This document shows positions 27,019-36,300 of a stretch of 64,000 nt of DNA, piece after piece (within the stretch, counting starts at the first letter, position 1; each line of letters begins with the position of its first letter). Source of the DNA: Granulosicoccus sp036478595 (GTDB lineage Bacteria > Pseudomonadota > Gammaproteobacteria > Granulosicoccales > Granulosicoccaceae); assembly GCA_036478595.1 (NCBI GenBank), contig JAZGEF010000003.1, positions 1 through 64,000 of the forward strand, in the 5' to 3' direction. The notes under the pieces are model-generated. The model did not search any database, was not told the DNA's origin, and saw nothing but the letters and a program-made list of their open reading frames with translations. The translations under genes and the position numbers were made by a program.

Positions 27019-28866
27019 CTAGTTCAGAACACGTACTTCAATACGACGATTGCGAGCACGATCGCTATCAGTCACATTTTGTACTAGTGGTAGTGATTCG
27101 CCATAACCTTCAGGCAACAAACGTGGCTTGCTAATACCTTGAGCGACAAGAAAATCCACCACGGCTAATGCACGTGATACAGATAGTGTTTGGTTAGCAC
27201 TTTCGTCACCTTGGTTATCAGTGTGGGCCATTATTGCAATCTTTACATCAGGCACTGCCTTCAGCTGATGGCTTAGCTTTTTTAGCGATTGGCTTGACGG
27301 CTCTGTTAGCGCAGCAGAATCAGATACAAAGCTAACACCCGCGACAACACCTGTCATCGTAAAGCCTGCAACATAACCAGGCTTAGGTATCGCAGGCAGT
27401 TGAATGGCTGCTAACGCTGGGAAGATTGGCTCACTAGGAATTCTACTTTTAGCAGGCGCTCTTGTTGATACGGCAGCAGCAACTACCTTTACCTTTTCCG
27501 CTCTTTCGTTAATCGAATCCCACATGTCCGGGCTGATATTAGATAGCGTTGCAATTTCAACACGACGATTGCGCTTGCGCCCATCAGCTGTATCGTTACT
27601 ATCCATCGGTTGAGATTCACCCATGCCCAGCGCTTCTAATTGTAGCTCTGCAATCCCTTTGCTTTGCAAGTATTCAACAACGGCTTCAGCGCGCCGCTCA
27701 GATAAATTCATGTTGATATCGGCTGGGCCTTTATTATCTGTATGAGCGCGCACTTGGATGCGTGCTTCTGGAAATGCCAATAGAGTCTCTGATAATTTAT
27801 CCAGTTGCCCGCGTGCTTTGGGTGTTAACCAATGTGAACCTGATTTGAATACAACATCAGATAATGTCGCATCAAATAAACCACAACCATCACCACCTAC
27901 CGTGCTTCTTGCTGACGTATCCGGGCAGCGATCTATTCTGTTATTAATACCATCGCCGTCTTCATCGCTTCGAGTCACGCGTGGGGACCAAGCCTGTACC
28001 GCTAATGCAGTAGTTGGATAGTAATCACCTTGATTCTGTTTTTGTGGTGCGCTGGTTTTCGCTCCTTGCACTGTATTGCCGCGAACTCTGCCGCCACTTG
28101 GAACACGAGTGGTGCTACTGGATAGTGCTGGATTAGCTGCTGTGGCAAACACATTGCCGATTTCTCTAGCCGACAAACCAAAACGGTAGATCGCGCCAAT
28201 ACTAAAATTCGAAGCGTCCTCGTCAAAGCGGGTTATTTCACCGCGGATACCGAGACCATTTTTCATCCCGTATTCTGCACCTAATCCAAACACTGCCGAC
28301 GAGTTACTATTATCCAGAGGAATAACAGCAGAGGCTCTCTGGACATAACTGTAGCCGAGGCGTCCGTATGCGCTCCAACCTTCGCGGCGCGAACGGTTTT
28401 GTACGCCGTTAATACCGTAGATCAATGCACTAACGCCAAATGCTGAATACTTGACGGAGGTGCCGGCTTCTGCCAGTTCAGCTGTGCCGAGAACAGTATT
28501 TTCAACTTCGACTGATAACATATTGTGTACGTCATAACCAAGACGCAATTGCGAAGTTTGATCTGAATCACTTGCCAGATGAAATGCAGGCGCTGAGGAA
28601 AGGTTTGGATCTAGTGAAGAGCTACCAATGCTGGCACCGCCATAGAGCCTGGAACGAAAAGACGGATCGTTATCTGGAATCGATAAGTTGGTGGGTGACA
28701 ACACCTTAACAGTGTTGCAGCCACCCGCCAGCAATGACGTAGCAATCACCATAAGTGGCAGCCATGCTTTAACGTTGTTTGATCGAATTAGTTTTATCTT
28801 CACTGTCGGCGATCTCGTTGTAAACCTGGCAAAATACCGAGGCTGCCCTTGTTGCCGCGCAAACAT
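27019..28866 (-). CDS. OmpA-type lipoprotein with two OmpA C-domains
   Basis: A 615-residue protein with a lipobox (LLAGGC, Cys near residue 50) after a long N-region. The ATG at 28866 has AGGG six bases upstream; a GTG at 28803 would give a normal-length signal peptide, so the start is open. A barrel-like domain follows, with NRSRREGWSAYGRLGYS closely matching NRSRREGFSVFGRFGVG in the 1299-aa neighbour. One TSP3 loop (DEDGDGINNRID) and two OmpA-like domains come next. The first has HTDNKG and NRRVEIATL, the second HTDNQG and NRRIEVRVLN at the C-terminus. Both keep the Asp and Arg residues for peptidoglycan binding. Two cell-wall-binding domains on one protein are unusual. Confidence 0.8.
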   Translation of the reverse strand: MFARQQGQPRYFARFTTRSPTVKIKLIRSNNVKAWLPLMVIATSLLAGGCNTVKVLSPTNLSIPDNDPSFRSRLYGGASIGSSSLDPNLSSAPAFHLASDSDQTSQLRLGYDVHNMLSVEVENTVLGTAELAEAGTSVKYSAFGVSALIYGINGVQNRSRREGWSAYGRLGYSYVQRASAVIPLDNSNSSAVFGLGAEYGMKNGLGIRGEITRFDEDASNFSIGAIYRFGLSAREIGNVFATAANPALSSSTTRVPSGGRVRGNTVQGAKTSAPQKQNQGDYYPTTALAVQAWSPRVTRSDEDGDGINNRIDRCPDTSARSTVGGDGCGLFDATLSDVVFKSGSHWLTPKARGQLDKLSETLLAFPEARIQVRAHTDNKGPADINMNLSERRAEAVVEYLQSKGIAELQLEALGMGESQPMDSNDTADGRKRNRRVEIATLSNISPDMWDSINERAEKVKVVAAAVSTRAPAKSRIPSEPIFPALAAIQLPAIPKPGYVAGFTMTGVVAGVSFVSDSAALTEPSSQSLKKLSHQLKAVPDVKIAIMAHTDNQGDESANQTLSVSRALAVVDFLVAQGISKPRLLPEGYGESLPLVQNVTDSDRARNRRIEVRVLN

Positions 28867-28975
28867 TACTTACCCTGTGATTGCCCGCAACAGCATTAAT
28901 TTGTGCTCTAAGTCAGCAATTTTCACGCCTTGAGCCCGCTACCACTGACGATTTGTATTCTTAAACGTGACGTAA

Positions 28976-29043
28976 GTCTCCAAGCCGGACGATGTAACCT
29001 GGACATGTAACTCAAGCCTCTAGTGATCTAGAGGCTTGGAGAC
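28976..29043 (-). promoter_or_regulatory. Two mutually exclusive hairpins in the leader of the double-OmpA gene
   Basis: CAAGCCTCTAG (29013-29023) pairs with CTAGAGGCTTG (29028-29038) around TGAT. GGCTTGGAGAC (29033-29043) also pairs exactly with GTCTCCAAGCC (28976-28986). The two helices share bases, so only one can form at a time. They lie between the OmpA paralogue ending at 29083 and the gene starting at 28866, read on the minus strand. This could be an attenuator or a processing site. There is no T-run, so a classical terminator is not clear. Confidence 0.5.
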
Positions 29044-29082
29044 AACAGGTGTCCTAAATTGGCAGCAATGCCAGTTATGCTA

Positions 29083-30198
29083 TTAACGAATGGTGACTTC
29101 GACTCGGTTATTTAAACGCCGTGCCCCCGGTGAATCACCAGAAGCTCTTGGCACGTTAGCGCCGAAGGCTCTCGCCTTCATACGCCGAACAGGCACACCA
29201 TTTAATGCCAGATGCCGCGCTACAGCGATAGCACGGCCTCGAGTAAGCGCCAATTTATTAGCATCACCCTTCGCACCATCGGTATGAGCGCCAATCTCGA
29301 TATTCAAACCCGGATATTCCTGCAAAGATGCCGCTAATCGAGATAATACGTTTTTACCAATTGATGTCAGCATTGCGGTGCCGTTTTCAAATTCAACACC
29401 GCCTAGCACACCACTTTTTGGTACTGGTGCAAGGGTGGGTGCCGGCTCTGGCATAGGCACACTTGCAGGTGCTGGCAACGACTGAATTTGAGGTTCAGGA
29501 TGCAGTTGTGGCTGTGGTTCTAGTGTTGGTGTTGGCTCGATCGTTGGCTGCGGCACAATTTGAGGCGTTGGCGTCCCAGAGGGCTTGTTCGCTTGTTCCG
29601 GCGTAATGACTGGCGTGACTACTGACGTGCGAGGCTGACGCGCTCCAGGTTGAAACAACAATGCCACCGTTAATGCCTGCGCATCGCCATCAAAGCTTGC
29701 GAACTCACCTCTGATGCTAAGGCGAGTGGCGAGTGGCCACTCAAGGCCAGCACCTAACCAAACTGCTGTGCTATCAGCTTGTGTCAATCTAACATCCGTG
29801 TCGTTGTCCATGAGATTCAAACCAAGACGAACATAAGCTCGCAAACCCGGCTGATGGCTTAAACGTGCAGCATTACCCAATACATAGGCAACCGCACCCA
29901 AAGAGAATGCGGAATAAGAAATATCTTCGTTATCGGACAGCTCAGCATTACCCAGTTGTGAATAGCCCAACTCTGCATTGAAGCGTTGAGTGAGGGACAA
30001 GCCCAACATCACCGACACCGTTGTGCTGGTATTTTTTTCGAGCGTGAAGCTCGAAGTGCTAACATCCGGGGATAGCCTGGACACACCAACACCCAAACCG
30101 AAGTACGGATTACGCTCAACAGCGGCAGCGGGCATTGCAGCGCATAACGCTAGCAGTGCGATGGAGATTGGCCTATTAGTTTTTTTGGTCATTATCAT
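29083..30198 (-). CDS. OmpA family outer-membrane protein
   Basis: A 371-residue protein with a Sec signal peptide (about 1-27, ending AAAVER) and no lipobox. The N-terminal half is an eight-strand-like barrel (YFGLGVGVSRLS ... ALLFQPG), paralogous to the barrels of its downstream neighbours. A Pro-rich linker (PTPQIVPQPTIEPTPTLEP) spans the periplasm. The C-domain has HTDGAKGDANK and NNRVEVTIR, a mostly complete OmpA peptidoglycan-binding domain. The ATG overlaps the stop of the upstream DUF11-like gene as ATGA, indicating coupling. A second ATG two codons in is possible. Likely tethers the outer membrane and the locus's surface proteins to the wall. Confidence 0.82.
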   Translation of the reverse strand: MIMTKKTNRPISIALLALCAAMPAAAVERNPYFGLGVGVSRLSPDVSTSSFTLEKNTSTTVSVMLGLSLTQRFNAELGYSQLGNAELSDNEDISYSAFSLGAVAYVLGNAARLSHQPGLRAYVRLGLNLMDNDTDVRLTQADSTAVWLGAGLEWPLATRLSIRGEFASFDGDAQALTVALLFQPGARQPRTSVVTPVITPEQANKPSGTPTPQIVPQPTIEPTPTLEPQPQLHPEPQIQSLPAPASVPMPEPAPTLAPVPKSGVLGGVEFENGTAMLTSIGKNVLSRLAASLQEYPGLNIEIGAHTDGAKGDANKLALTRGRAIAVARHLALNGVPVRRMKARAFGANVPRASGDSPGARRLNNRVEVTIR

Positions 30199-32819
30199 TG
30201 AACACGAACTGAGAACTGCAGGGCGAACGAGTCGCCGGGAAGTAATTGATCCGTTTCCGCATTAATTGTGCCTGTTTCATCGATTTCAGGCTCAGTTATC
30301 CAACAAGGGGTACGGGTACATATAGCGCTAGGGTTATATAGCGTGTACGGCGGCGTATAATCGTGGATCGTGACGTTGTATGAGGGATTCTTTCCTAAAT
30401 TAGTCGCCGTTAAGCGATAAATAACGCAGTTGTTGCCAGGCGCTACTTCAATAACACCCGATCCAAAATTGGTTCCAGTATCGGGGTTACCATCGCAACC
30501 CTCATCAATTGCTTGTTCTTTTTTAATCGACACGTTTGTAAGGCTAGTTGTGCTGATATCATGCACCTGTGAGCCAGAACCACCGTTCCAGCTTGCTACT
30601 ATGTGGCTAATATTCTGTTGTGCCAACACGGCATTGGCTGGTGCAAAGACTTTAACAAATAGAATTTTCGACTCACCCGGCGCAAGCATCCAATCAGCTG
30701 AGATGATTTGATCCGCTGGGCTCAAAAAACCATTGCTGTCGGTGTCTTCATACAAAATTGCTGTCCAAGCCGCGTGGCTTTGCGTCATCGCAAACTGCAA
30801 ACCTGAAAGCGGTGCCTGACCGGTGTTAGTCGCTACATGTTCATACACCACCGAACCACCAGGCTCTAACTGTGCGCTTAGGTTTGGTTCTAGTTGCAAG
30901 TTGGGGGCGTATATCACTAATACAGCGTCATGCTTCTTATCGCTTATACCGCTTAGCATTGATTCCGCCTTAAAGTAAATGCTGTGGCTGCCCGCTGTCA
31001 CCGTATCTGGCACCGTCACGGTAGCGACGACGTGAATCGATTCGCCTGATTGCAAGTAGCCAGTATTGCTAATCGTTTGGTTTGTTAGGGCATTGCTAAA
31101 TTCAAGCTGCCAACTATTGGGTAGCGGCGCATCATTAAGTGAGAGGCTTGCAGACAAGTGATATTGTTCAGCTGTTTGCCCTTGGTTACGAATATACAAA
31201 TCTAACTGTGCAACACCCTGCGCATTCACCGGCGCTGTGCTCACCGGAGAAAGCTCTGGCCCAGGACCAACACCCAAGGCACCAGCACTACCCGCAGCGG
31301 CTTGATTAGTTAGGTCAACACTGTTACCAATAATCTCGCCTAGGTGATCTTCCACTGCATTAAACATGGTGGCATCACTAACAGAGCGCGCAACTATTGG
31401 AATCGAAAAACCCACGCCGCCGTTATCGCCGGCCAGACCCTGAGGCAACTCAACGTTTAACACCACTACAGAATGCTGGCCGGCTTGAATCGGGCCCGTG
31501 TCCACCTGCCCATCGGCATTAGTGTCAAGCAATGGTGTTGCTCCGTCAGATTTAAGTAGGCGATAGATACTGCCAGCTGGAAATGCTGAGGCGTTATTAT
31601 CGAGCTCAATATTAAACGTATCGGTATTGCTACCCGCATTCCAAATTATGTTTGCAAATTGCACTGTGGTGCCCTGAGCTGCAGATGTAACGCTGATGGG
31701 CTCGTTCATGCCATCAATTGCTGTTGCGATAGAACCGTTGGCCACTACGCCAATGGAAGACAAAACAGTAAATGCAACAGCATTGGAATACTGTCGTGTT
31801 TGCGGATCAGCATTATCGTGCAGTGACTCTGCAGTGTTGTAGAGAGTTGAACCGGGCAGTGCTGGATCGATGGAGACCGAAAATGTTAGTGTTCCACTAC
31901 CACCCGCTGCAACAATATCAATAAATGCTGTTATCTGATTCACTGAATCAGAATCATTATCAATGGCCGACTCTGGCAGCCCGACGCAGCTGGCGTGATA
32001 AGCACAAAATCTTATCTCCCCAGCCGAGCCGTTTTGCACATCACTGGGATTAGCATCGCTTAAGGTGACGCCATTATTGTTCCAACGCGCAGAATTCGCT
32101 ACGTAGCTCATGCCAACGGGCAAGGCATCTATAAGGACAACACCTTGCGCCTCTTCGCTTCCATTATTGATGTAGCTTAGTGTCACCAAATAATTACCAC
32201 TGGGTGACAAACCCACTTGCTCACTAATGGTTTTACTGATCACAATATTGGCTGTATCGATAACACGTACTGTGTCTATGCTGGCATCATTATGCGAATT
32301 GCTAAAATTACTACTTGCCGACACAGTAACGTTACTAATATCTCCTTCATTAGCAGAAGCCGGAATATTGCCCATCACAACGAAATAAAATTCTTCGTCG
32401 GCTGCTAACCAGGGTGTTTGTGTGATTGGCGTATTGTTGTCAGCGGCACCGTTCTGATCTTCATCCGCGTGAACCACCATGCTGACAAGATTGTAGTCGT
32501 CCCCAGTGGCATTAGTGAGTTGGATATCAAACCGATCACTACCGTTACCGGTATTACGAAGACGATGAGGAATGCTAACTTGAGTATCTGCCAAACTAGT
32601 GATTGTTTGGTCCTGAACCAGTTGCACACCAGCAACTTGCTCTATCGTCGTTTGTACAAGATTGGATGTGACAGTGACTTGACGACCATCTGTATCAAGG
32701 TAGCTTGCTGAAGCTTGGTTTCTGATTACCGTACCTGCAGGCGTAGCAGCCCATGCCGACGTTATAAAAAACGCCAGCACCATTGCGTACAAGCCAATGC
32801 GCAGCTGTCGCAAGTACAT
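30195..32819 (-). CDS. Secreted DUF11-like repeat protein (874 aa)
   Basis: The signal peptide is MYLRQLRIG to AWAATPAG; the ATG at 32819, one base after the upstream stop, is preferred to the open frame to 32870. Domains: an N-terminal module AGTVIRNQASASYLD (about 28-62) also found in the two larger neighbours, an Ig-like module with an Asp-rich loop (ADEDQNGAADNN), a DUF11-type domain with GNYLVTLSYINNGSEEAQ (about 200-250), further Ig-like domains, a loop EDTDSNGFLSPAD, and a C-terminal DUF11 domain with NVTIHDYTPPYTLYNP ending FSVRVQ. DUF11 domains are Ig-like folds in long surface proteins. The C-terminal domain closely parallels that of the 1023-aa neighbour. Probably exported and assembled outside the cell. 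Confidence 0.75.
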   Translation of the reverse strand: MYLRQLRIGLYAMVLAFFITSAWAATPAGTVIRNQASASYLDTDGRQVTVTSNLVQTTIEQVAGVQLVQDQTITSLADTQVSIPHRLRNTGNGSDRFDIQLTNATGDDYNLVSMVVHADEDQNGAADNNTPITQTPWLAADEEFYFVVMGNIPASANEGDISNVTVSASSNFSNSHNDASIDTVRVIDTANIVISKTISEQVGLSPSGNYLVTLSYINNGSEEAQGVVLIDALPVGMSYVANSARWNNNGVTLSDANPSDVQNGSAGEIRFCAYHASCVGLPESAIDNDSDSVNQITAFIDIVAAGGSGTLTFSVSIDPALPGSTLYNTAESLHDNADPQTRQYSNAVAFTVLSSIGVVANGSIATAIDGMNEPISVTSAAQGTTVQFANIIWNAGSNTDTFNIELDNNASAFPAGSIYRLLKSDGATPLLDTNADGQVDTGPIQAGQHSVVVLNVELPQGLAGDNGGVGFSIPIVARSVSDATMFNAVEDHLGEIIGNSVDLTNQAAAGSAGALGVGPGPELSPVSTAPVNAQGVAQLDLYIRNQGQTAEQYHLSASLSLNDAPLPNSWQLEFSNALTNQTISNTGYLQSGESIHVVATVTVPDTVTAGSHSIYFKAESMLSGISDKKHDAVLVIYAPNLQLEPNLSAQLEPGGSVVYEHVATNTGQAPLSGLQFAMTQSHAAWTAILYEDTDSNGFLSPADQIISADWMLAPGESKILFVKVFAPANAVLAQQNISHIVASWNGGSGSQVHDISTTSLTNVSIKKEQAIDEGCDGNPDTGTNFGSGVIEVAPGNNCVIYRLTATNLGKNPSYNVTIHDYTPPYTLYNPSAICTRTPCWITEPEIDETGTINAETDQLLPGDSFALQFSVRVQ

Positions 32820-32820
32820 C

Positions 32821-33396
32821 TTAGTCGGTCGCAAAACTATAACGAGGATGCAATGGTACGCCCAGCTCATCTAACAACATAAGCTCTACTCTTCGATTGT
32901 TAGCGTGCGCGAGTTCTAGATCATCACCAAACTCTGGCAAACCCTTACCAATAGGCTGCGAGCTAACTCGATTCGCATCGATGCCGTTTGCTTTGAGATA
33001 ATCCAACACAGCATCAACTCGGCGATCGGCAAGCCCGATGTTGTAGAAATAAGTTCCACGCCTATCCGTAAAACCTTGCAAGCCTAAACGCAGCTGGGGG
33101 AACTGTTTGAGGATAGGAAAGGCAGTATCCAACTTGTTTTTGCTGTCATCTGTCAGAGTGGCATCGTCGTAGTCAAAATACACGGCTGGTTCCCATGCAT
33201 AAGCCAGGTTCGAAACCTGTTCTCGCAGGGTTAAGGTTTTTCCTGGCCCTTTTTCAACAACGAACACGCATGCCTGTTCGTCATATTTAGCATAGAGCTC
33301 TTCAGTGCTCACACAGGCTCCCAGCATTAACGGACATGCAGCTGCCGAGCATTTAAGCGCAGTAAGCAAAAAGCGGCGCTTCGTTTTATCTATCAT
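32821..33396 (-). CDS. OmpA family lipoprotein
   Basis: A 191-residue lipoprotein. The N-terminus MIDKTKRRFLLTAL ends in the lipobox LMLGAC. The arginines could suggest Tat-like export, but the motif is not complete. A short domain of about 60 residues follows, then a C-terminal OmpA domain: VYFDYDDATLTDDS, GLQGFTDRRGTYFYNIGLADRRVDAV and NNRRVELML, as in Pal. The Asp of the TD pair and the Arg for diaminopimelate binding are kept. The ATG at 33396 overlaps the stop of the 2012-aa gene as ATGA. It sits between two large DUF11-type genes and is probably the Pal-like anchor of their assembly. Confidence 0.82.
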   Translation of the reverse strand: MIDKTKRRFLLTALKCSAAACPLMLGACVSTEELYAKYDEQACVFVVEKGPGKTLTLREQVSNLAYAWEPAVYFDYDDATLTDDSKNKLDTAFPILKQFPQLRLGLQGFTDRRGTYFYNIGLADRRVDAVLDYLKANGIDANRVSSQPIGKGLPEFGDDLELAHANNRRVELMLLDELGVPLHPRYSFATD

Positions 33397-36300
33397 TCCA
33401 GCCATCGGAACCAATCCTCATCAAACTTCAGTTGCAAACCTAGTTGCAAACCCTTTTCGTTATAGCCATTTTCATCCAGATCTTCTTCACGAAAACCTAC
33501 AACGTTGTAGCCAACACCTAAACGTACGTTGCGATTAATTAACCAGGCCAACCGTGCGCCGAGTGAATAACGATTACCGCCGCCACCACCAACACCAAGC
33601 CAACCCGCTTGCAGATCAAGTTCCAAGCGACGATAGAGATCAATCGTGAGTCTTGCATCAGCAAGCATGAACTTGGTGTGACTATTCCCGGTTGAAAATT
33701 GCGCACGCTGCCACTTGGCACCAAAGCGCCCGCTCAGCGTCACGTTCTTTTTAAGCTGCAAATTTTGATGAGTGGATAGCAAGTAGCGCTTTTTATCTGC
33801 GCCATCCGCAGGGCCGTAGTCTTCAAGCCATTTCGCCAGATACAACTGATGATGTTTATTTTCAAGCTTAGGCCTGCGCGCAAATCCGAGCGTTAATCGA
33901 TGCCGCGAAGTCATCTCACCCAGAACGGGTAGTTGACGAGTAAATTCTTCACGCACCAAACCGGTCCAATCCACATTAAAGCGCTGCGCCATGGAACCTC
34001 TGAAACCGTAATATCGATTCGAATCTGTTTCTCTGATTTCAGCTTGCGCGGTAATCTTTCGATTAAGGTTGCGTTTATCAGTTACGCCCAGGGACAAGGC
34101 AATGGCATCTTCTACTTGCTGCCCATCCAACGCATCAATCACTTCGACACCCGGCGAAATGCTTAAACCCTTAACAAGCTCATAGCGGCCTTTAATGCCG
34201 CTGGCCGTTTCGAACTCTTCAGCACCAAAGTTAGAACGCATACGGTACTCGCTGTACATACGCGTATTAGGCAGTACAGTTGATTCGACACCCAAGGTGA
34301 ACTGTGTACTAGCTGCACCTGCGGCACTAATAGCAGGCGATCGCAGCGCACGTTCTTTTTCAAAGCGGGCGTAAACGTCAACACTCTTGTGCACTTGCAC
34401 ACGGCCAACTAAACCAAGACGATGACGATTGCTACGTTGCAGGTCCCATTCATAATCAACGCCAATACTGGCGCGTTTGCCATTACCTAACTCAAAACGT
34501 CTCTCGGCACCCAGCAGCATCGTATTAAATTCGTCACTATCGCCGCGCTCTCGAATGCGGTAGTGTTTACCACCTAACGTTAGGGTCCAATCACGCAAGG
34601 TTCTTTCAAACGTCATGCCCACATGCGATTGGGATTGGTCTTCGGTAACCGATTCGCTGTGCACTGCCTCTGCAGTAGCCGTAATGGTGTTTGACACAGG
34701 TTGCCGATGATCAATACGCCATTCCAGTCGATCAGCGCTTAATCCTGCGCCAGGGTTGTCAAAGAACTTGGTTGATCTGGCCCAGCTCATCGCTGTACGC
34801 ATATTTCGGGATCTACCCCAGTTATGTTCAAGCCTGACGCGGCCAGCCTTTCCCTGCCTGCCGGTTACAGTGTGCTGCTGATGAGCAACGGCAGCGCTGA
34901 TCTCCGTATTAGCATTGATGCCATAAGCTGCGTAGATGCCGGAGAGCACGCTGCCGCTTAACGGGTTTTGATCCTCTGTTAGGCTAAAACCTATATGAGC
35001 TTCCTCTGAAAAGTTATGTTGCACGCGTAAACCGGCTACCAGGTAGTCTTTGTTTGCGCTCTGGGTTTCATAGGTAATACGGATAAACACCGGATTTAAA
35101 TTATCATCCAAGCTCGGTATTGCATCTGTGAAGCGAATCAGACCCGTTAGATCATCTAAAATGTAGTCACGATAGCGCAACAAATTAGTGGTTTCGATAA
35201 CCGCTCCAGGATTATCTCTATCCCGAACTATAAGCTCAACAATCTCGCTGTTTCTAACAACAGGTGCATTAGCAATTTGATACAGCATGGCAGTACCGTT
35301 GCCGCGTATTTCTTCAAACTCTCGATTGGTTGATTGTTCGGCTGCAAAAACTTGCACACGAGTTTTTGCATTATCAAATACAGCATTAAGGCCTGTGAAG
35401 GTTCTCTGTACCCTTGCCAAATCATCGTTGTCTTTATAATTATCCGTAATGTAGTCACCCCACATTACGCTGTGTCTATCTTTTTCGATTTTCGCGTACA
35501 GTTTGCTTCTACTCTGCGCCTCGTAACCACGCACAGATGCGTCACCATAGGTCGCGTAGTACTCGCTTGGGTCAACATCTCTAAGCAAGCTATTGTCTTC
35601 CTTACGCTTACTGTCGTATGCAAGTGTTAGTTTAAGTTGGTTTCTGATCTTGCCTTTTAGAAACAGTGCGACACGAGCAGCCGTCTCAAATGTCTCTTCG
35701 CTAAAACGATCCTTATGCCAGCTGCCTTCTATTGACACCAAGCCTGAGCCGATTAAAGGCCTAGCTTCAGCTAACTGCACGATGCGCAACTGCGCGCTGA
35801 GTGAACCCGTTTTGGCACGCACAAACACCTTGCCGCTTTCATCGGTACTTTGCAGATGAACCTTACCGCGCCCACCTTCAATTCGAATTTGCAATCCCGG
35901 TTCGTTCTCCTGCAGATCCTCCTCAGCAAAACGGCCCCGTGACGATTCGACCGTCACAAAGTACACGCCACTAGCAGGATAGCCATTGCCATCCAAAATT
36001 AATAGATCGATAGGAAGCTGCGACCGACCACCATCGGCTGCGATACTCTCGTCGCGAGTACGCATTACCATGCGCACGCCCGCTGTTGGACGCTTAACTG
36101 ATTTCTCCGCCAGCACGCGCGAGTTTCCAAAGCTATCCAGGCCCGTTATGGACAGCTGGTTAACACCCGGGCTTAGCTTTACGCCATACCAGGCAACAAT
36201 TTGCGCAGCTTCGCGGGTATTCACTATCCGCTCGCCTATTTGAGTTCCCGCTACCGCTACACCATTTACGTTAAGCTGCGGTTCAAGTCCTGCTCGCACA

